8,576 bases of DNA from Saprospiraceae bacterium UBA7687 (GTDB lineage Bacteria; Bacteroidota; Bacteroidia; Chitinophagales; Saprospiraceae): NCBI GenBank assembly GCA_002482845.1, contig DLGT01000171.1, forward strand, positions 7,655 through 16,230, read 5' to 3'. Below the pieces are notes generated by a model, which worked only from the letters and a program-made list of their open reading frames with translations, made no database searches and was not told where the DNA came from. The translations under genes and the position numbers were made by a program. Positions 6,669 through 8,576 of this stretch are shown here, one piece after another. How positions within the stretch are numbered: position 1 is the stretch's first letter; the number at the start of each line of letters is the position of its first letter.

Positions 6669-7547
6669 ATGACAGATAGAATTAATAGTTTTATATCGGG
6701 CGAAACGACCTTGGATGAAATCAGTGTATCGGAACTTGAAGGGTTGATCGCTGATTTCCCATACGCCGATACATTTAAAGTGCTTTTGGCAAAAAAAATG
6801 AGTAGTGGAGTGAGTCATTCGTTAGCAATACAGCGCAATGATATTCAGGTGCCAAGCTTTCAGAACGAAGGTGAAATAGCGCCTGAAGGTGATATTCAAT
6901 ACGCTATATTAGAAAAAGAAGTTGTGGAACCAATAGAAGAAACTGCTGATGAAAATACAGCTTCTGAAGAGAATCAAAACATAGAAGCTGACATAGAAGA
7001 AATCGAAGAAATAGTAGATGACTCCACAAGCATGGTCAACAATGATGATGCTAGAACAATGATAGAAGTAGAGGAAAAAGTGGAAGAAGGACAAGTTGTT
7101 GAAGAGATAATCTCTTTTGAAAGCAATCCAATAGTTATCGAAAATGACACAGAAGAGTTGGAATCTGATGATCTATATTTCGAAAGTGATGACGAAAAAC
7201 CAAAGAAAAAAGAGAAAAAGGGCAAAAAAAATAAGGCTGACAAATTTGGTTTGAAAGAATATAGTGGTATTTCAGACTTTTCTAAATGGCTTTTATCGTT
7301 CAAAAAGGATGATGTAGAAAAAAGAATTAAGAAAGAAGAAAAAGCGGCAAGAAAGAAAATCATTGAAGACAATGCCCGTAAATCCGTAACAAAATCGTCT
7401 GCAATTATCTCAGAACCATTGGCTGAAATACTAGCTTCTCAGGGTCATTTGGATGATGCAAAAAAAATGTATGAGCAACTTATGCATAAATATCCAGAAA
7501 AAAGTAGTTACTTTGCGGCCAAAATTAATAATCTTATAAAAATTTAA
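6669..7547 (+). CDS. Acidic/basic linker protein with C-terminal TPR-like unit, upstream of secG
   Basis: The 292-residue protein has three parts. The N-terminus (1-43) is a small helical module with LEGLIADFPYADTFKVLLAKK, a pattern I recall from Bacteroidota proteins encoded next to secG. The middle (about 82-178) is strongly acidic, rich in Glu and Asp and likely disordered. A basic stretch (178-192, KPKKKEKKGKKNKADK) follows. The C-terminal part has SDFSKWLLSF (202-211), a charged helix, and a TPR-like helix pair (250-284: PLAEILASQGHLDDAKKMYEQL then KYPEKSSYFAAKI). There is no signal peptide or membrane helix, so it is probably cytoplasmic. It ends 3 bp before secG and must be cotranscribed with it, which suggests, but does not prove, a link to the Sec channel. 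The function is unknown. The start is supported by the conserved-looking N-terminus and the promoter just upstream. Confidence 0.85.
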   Translation: MTDRINSFISGETTLDEISVSELEGLIADFPYADTFKVLLAKKMSSGVSHSLAIQRNDIQVPSFQNEGEIAPEGDIQYAILEKEVVEPIEETADENTASEENQNIEADIEEIEEIVDDSTSMVNNDDARTMIEVEEKVEEGQVVEEIISFESNPIVIENDTEELESDDLYFESDDEKPKKKEKKGKKNKADKFGLKEYSGISDFSKWLLSFKKDDVEKRIKKEEKAARKKIIEDNARKSVTKSSAIISEPLAEILASQGHLDDAKKMYEQLMHKYPEKSSYFAAKINNLIKI

Positions 7548-7550
7548 CAT

Positions 7551-7814
7551 ATGACCACAGCATTAACCATATTAATAGCGATAAATTGTGTGCTTTTGAT
7601 GGCCGTAGTTCTTATCCAAAATTCAAAAGGTGGTGGAATAGATTCATCATTCGGTGGTGGCGCTGCCAATCAAATGTTTGGTGCATCTAAATCAACAGAC
7701 TTTGTAGAGAAAGTGACTTGGGGACTTGCAGCAGCATTATTTATATTGTGTATTGTAACAGCAGTTTTGGTAAATTCAAGCACTGGTGGTTCATTAATAC
7801 AACCTGTTCAGTAA
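7551..7814 (+). CDS. secG: Protein translocase subunit SecG
   Basis: The 87-residue membrane protein is the small SecG partner of the SecYE channel, which stimulates SecA-driven export across the inner membrane. Two hydrophobic helices are visible at about residues 3-23 and 54-75. They are joined by the typical SecG loop VLIQNSKGGGIDSSFGGG (20-37) and the segment ANQMFGASKSTDFVEKVTW (39-57). Length and motif order are normal for the family. The ATG is 3 bp after the stop of the preceding gene, with no clear ribosome binding site, so translation is probably coupled or follows the A/T-rich Bacteroidota mode. A terminator follows about 35 bp after the stop. In many Bacteroidota genomes groES/groEL lie nearby; none is visible here. 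Confidence 0.97.
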   Translation: MTTALTILIAINCVLLMAVVLIQNSKGGGIDSSFGGGAANQMFGASKSTDFVEKVTWGLAAALFILCIVTAVLVNSSTGGSLIQPVQ

Positions 7815-7848
7815 TTATTTGAGATAAGTTTTATATCTATAAAATATT

Positions 7849-7885
7849 AAGGCTTACCATTTTTATCGATGGATAGGCCTTTTTT
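7849..7885 (+). terminator. Rho-independent terminator of the secG operon
   Basis: AAGGC...TTACCAT (7849-7860) pairs imperfectly with ATGGATAGGCCTT (7869-7881), with one bulge and the loop TTTTATCG. It is followed by a run of T residues to 7885. The position, about 35 bases after the secG stop, suits an intrinsic terminator of the two-gene operon. Confidence 0.8.
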
Positions 7886-7952
7886 CGTTTATTGAATTCA
7901 ATGTAGTTTAGTCAAGATCTTTCTGTGGTTTTAACCCACCCAAAAGTGGTGT

Positions 7953-8006
7953 CCACAAGCCGAAGTTTGTGGTTCTTTTATTATTGAGTGAAATCGTTCA
8001 CTCAAT
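7953..8006. repeat. Two adjacent hairpins
   Basis: CCACAA (7953-7958) pairs with TTGTGG (7967-7972). Ten bases on, ATTGAGTGAA (7983-7992) pairs perfectly with TTCACTCAAT (7997-8006) around the four-base loop ATCG. Neither is followed by a T-tract, so they are not intrinsic terminators. Confidence 0.7.
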
Positions 8007-8160
8007 TTGGTTCGCAATAATGCAGTCATCCTTAAAATGGACTGTGTGACGCCTGAGCGTTAATGACTTTCTAAATCTGTGTTAACTAAACAACATTGAT
8101 TGTATATTATTGACTGAAGTTTCGGACAAAATACTTAATGGATAAAATGCAAATTTTGTT

Positions 8161-8186
8161 CTTCATCTTTACGCTTGTAGATGAAG
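8161..8186. repeat. Hairpin with 8-bp stem
   Basis: CTTCATCT (8161-8168) pairs with AGATGAAG (8179-8186) around a ten-base loop. No T-tract or gene is directly attached to it. Confidence 0.65.
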
Positions 8187-8216
8187 TTTAATAGTGTAAA
8201 TTGATTTTAACTTCTT

Positions 8217-8264
8217 TTTCTTTTGTTCACGCTAAAGTCGTGACAGGCTTTGACACAAAAGAAA
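8217..8264. repeat. Hairpin nested within a hairpin
   Basis: TTTCTTTTGT (8217-8226) pairs with ACAAAAGAAA (8255-8264). Inside, TCACG (8227-8231) pairs with CGTGA (8239-8243). The inner stem directly abuts the outer left arm, so a coaxial fold is possible. Confidence 0.65.
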
Positions 8265-8266
8265 CA

Positions 8267-8280
8267 TGCGCCGCGGCGCA
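8267..8280. repeat. Perfect 14-bp GC palindrome
   Basis: TGCGCCGCGGCGCA is its own reverse complement and stands out in AT-rich surroundings. It lies two bases after the nested hairpin. It could be a protein-binding site or a core of an intergenic repeat; nothing nearby shows which. Confidence 0.85.
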
Positions 8281-8541
8281 CAAGTCTGTTTCATTTTCTT
8301 AACGCCATTTTATGAAGTTTTGACTAAAAATGAAAAGGACGGTTTCAGACATTACATTATGAAATGTATATAAAGAAAATGTATATTATTGGAAGAAGGG
8401 AATGCAGATAATGACAAAAATGACAGATAATTAAAATTACATGTTTCAAAATGGACAATTGCGTGCAAGGGCCATTAATCATTTCAACTAAAATTCAGGC
8501 AACTTAAATTTATTTAATCGTCGCCTCATGCCGGCTGGGCA

Positions 8542-8570
8542 AATACTTTTTGCATTGCCAAAAAAGTATT
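8542..8570. repeat. Hairpin at the right edge of the window
   Basis: AATACTTTTT (8542-8551) pairs with AAAAAGTATT (8561-8570) around a nine-base loop. Sequence just left of it (8527-8546) resembles the reverse complement of 180-193 and its surroundings, as discussed in the findings. Confidence 0.6.
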
Positions 8571-8576
8571 CAAAAA

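Larger units (their letters stand above)
7886..8576. other. Gene-free tail with scattered hairpins
   Basis: No reading frame with coding character is seen on either strand in these 690 bases. The stretch holds several inverted repeats, listed separately (7953-7972, 7983-8006, 8161-8186, 8217-8264, 8267-8280, 8542-8570). The density of small hairpins recalls the MITE-like element at the other end of the window, but no long terminal inverted repeats are seen. It may be repeat debris between gene islands. Confidence 0.7.

Noticed and set aside
6549..6818. Minus-strand open frame of 89 codons in the divergent promoter region
   Set aside because: It runs antisense over the start of the linker-protein gene and its promoter, and its composition looks non-coding.
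6974..7372. Minus-strand open frame of 132 codons, rich in Ser and Phe
   Set aside because: It is the antisense shadow of the Glu/Lys-rich part of the linker protein; GAA/AAA-type codons read as Ser/Phe on the reverse strand.
8480..8576. Minus-strand frame at the right edge as the end of a gene
   Set aside because: It is under 30 codons within the window, includes the hairpin at 8542-8570, and shows no recognisable domain; it may be repeat sequence.

Overview
The window looks like chromosomal DNA of a Bacteroidota bacterium, probably near the Saprospiraceae, Cytophagia or Flavobacteriia; the rank below phylum is a guess. The DNA is AT-rich. Two genes are preceded by -7 boxes that fit the Bacteroidota consensus TAnnTTTG, and none shows a strong Shine-Dalgarno site. 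The SecG protein has the Bacteroidota-type QNSKGGG...SSFGGG core. Two further proteins, a long TPR protein and a plugless outer-membrane barrel, resemble families I know from this phylum.

Layout. Positions 1-852 hold no gene. They contain an imperfect tandem duplication (1-344 and 509-852, 9 mismatches). Inside the first copy lies a complete 238-bp MITE-like element (220-457) with about 20-bp terminal inverted repeats, a 6-bp target duplication and six small hairpins. The second copy carries only the left 125 bp of that element. A rho-independent terminator on the minus strand (853-892) follows, and a second inverted repeat lies at 945-997. A minus-strand block of three genes then runs from 6405 down to 1066: a secreted protein built of about two dozen TPR-like units, an outer-membrane beta-barrel protein without a plug, and the SlyD-type FKBP prolyl isomerase. 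From 6669 a divergent plus-strand pair begins: an acidic/basic linker protein ending in a TPR-like unit, and secG, 3 bp apart, closed by a terminator near 7849-7885. The last 690 bp (7886-8576) contain no convincing gene but several hairpins and a perfect 14-bp palindrome.

How the genes fit together. All five genes plausibly touch protein export and envelope assembly: SecG belongs to the Sec channel, the TPR protein and barrel look exported and sit 39 bp apart, and SlyD is a folding helper with a metal-binding tail. The operon structure is inferred from spacing and strand only. The five genes look intact and ordinary for the phylum. The least explained parts of the window are the hairpin-array element, its truncated copy, the functionally unassigned TPR/barrel pair, and the SecG-linked protein.
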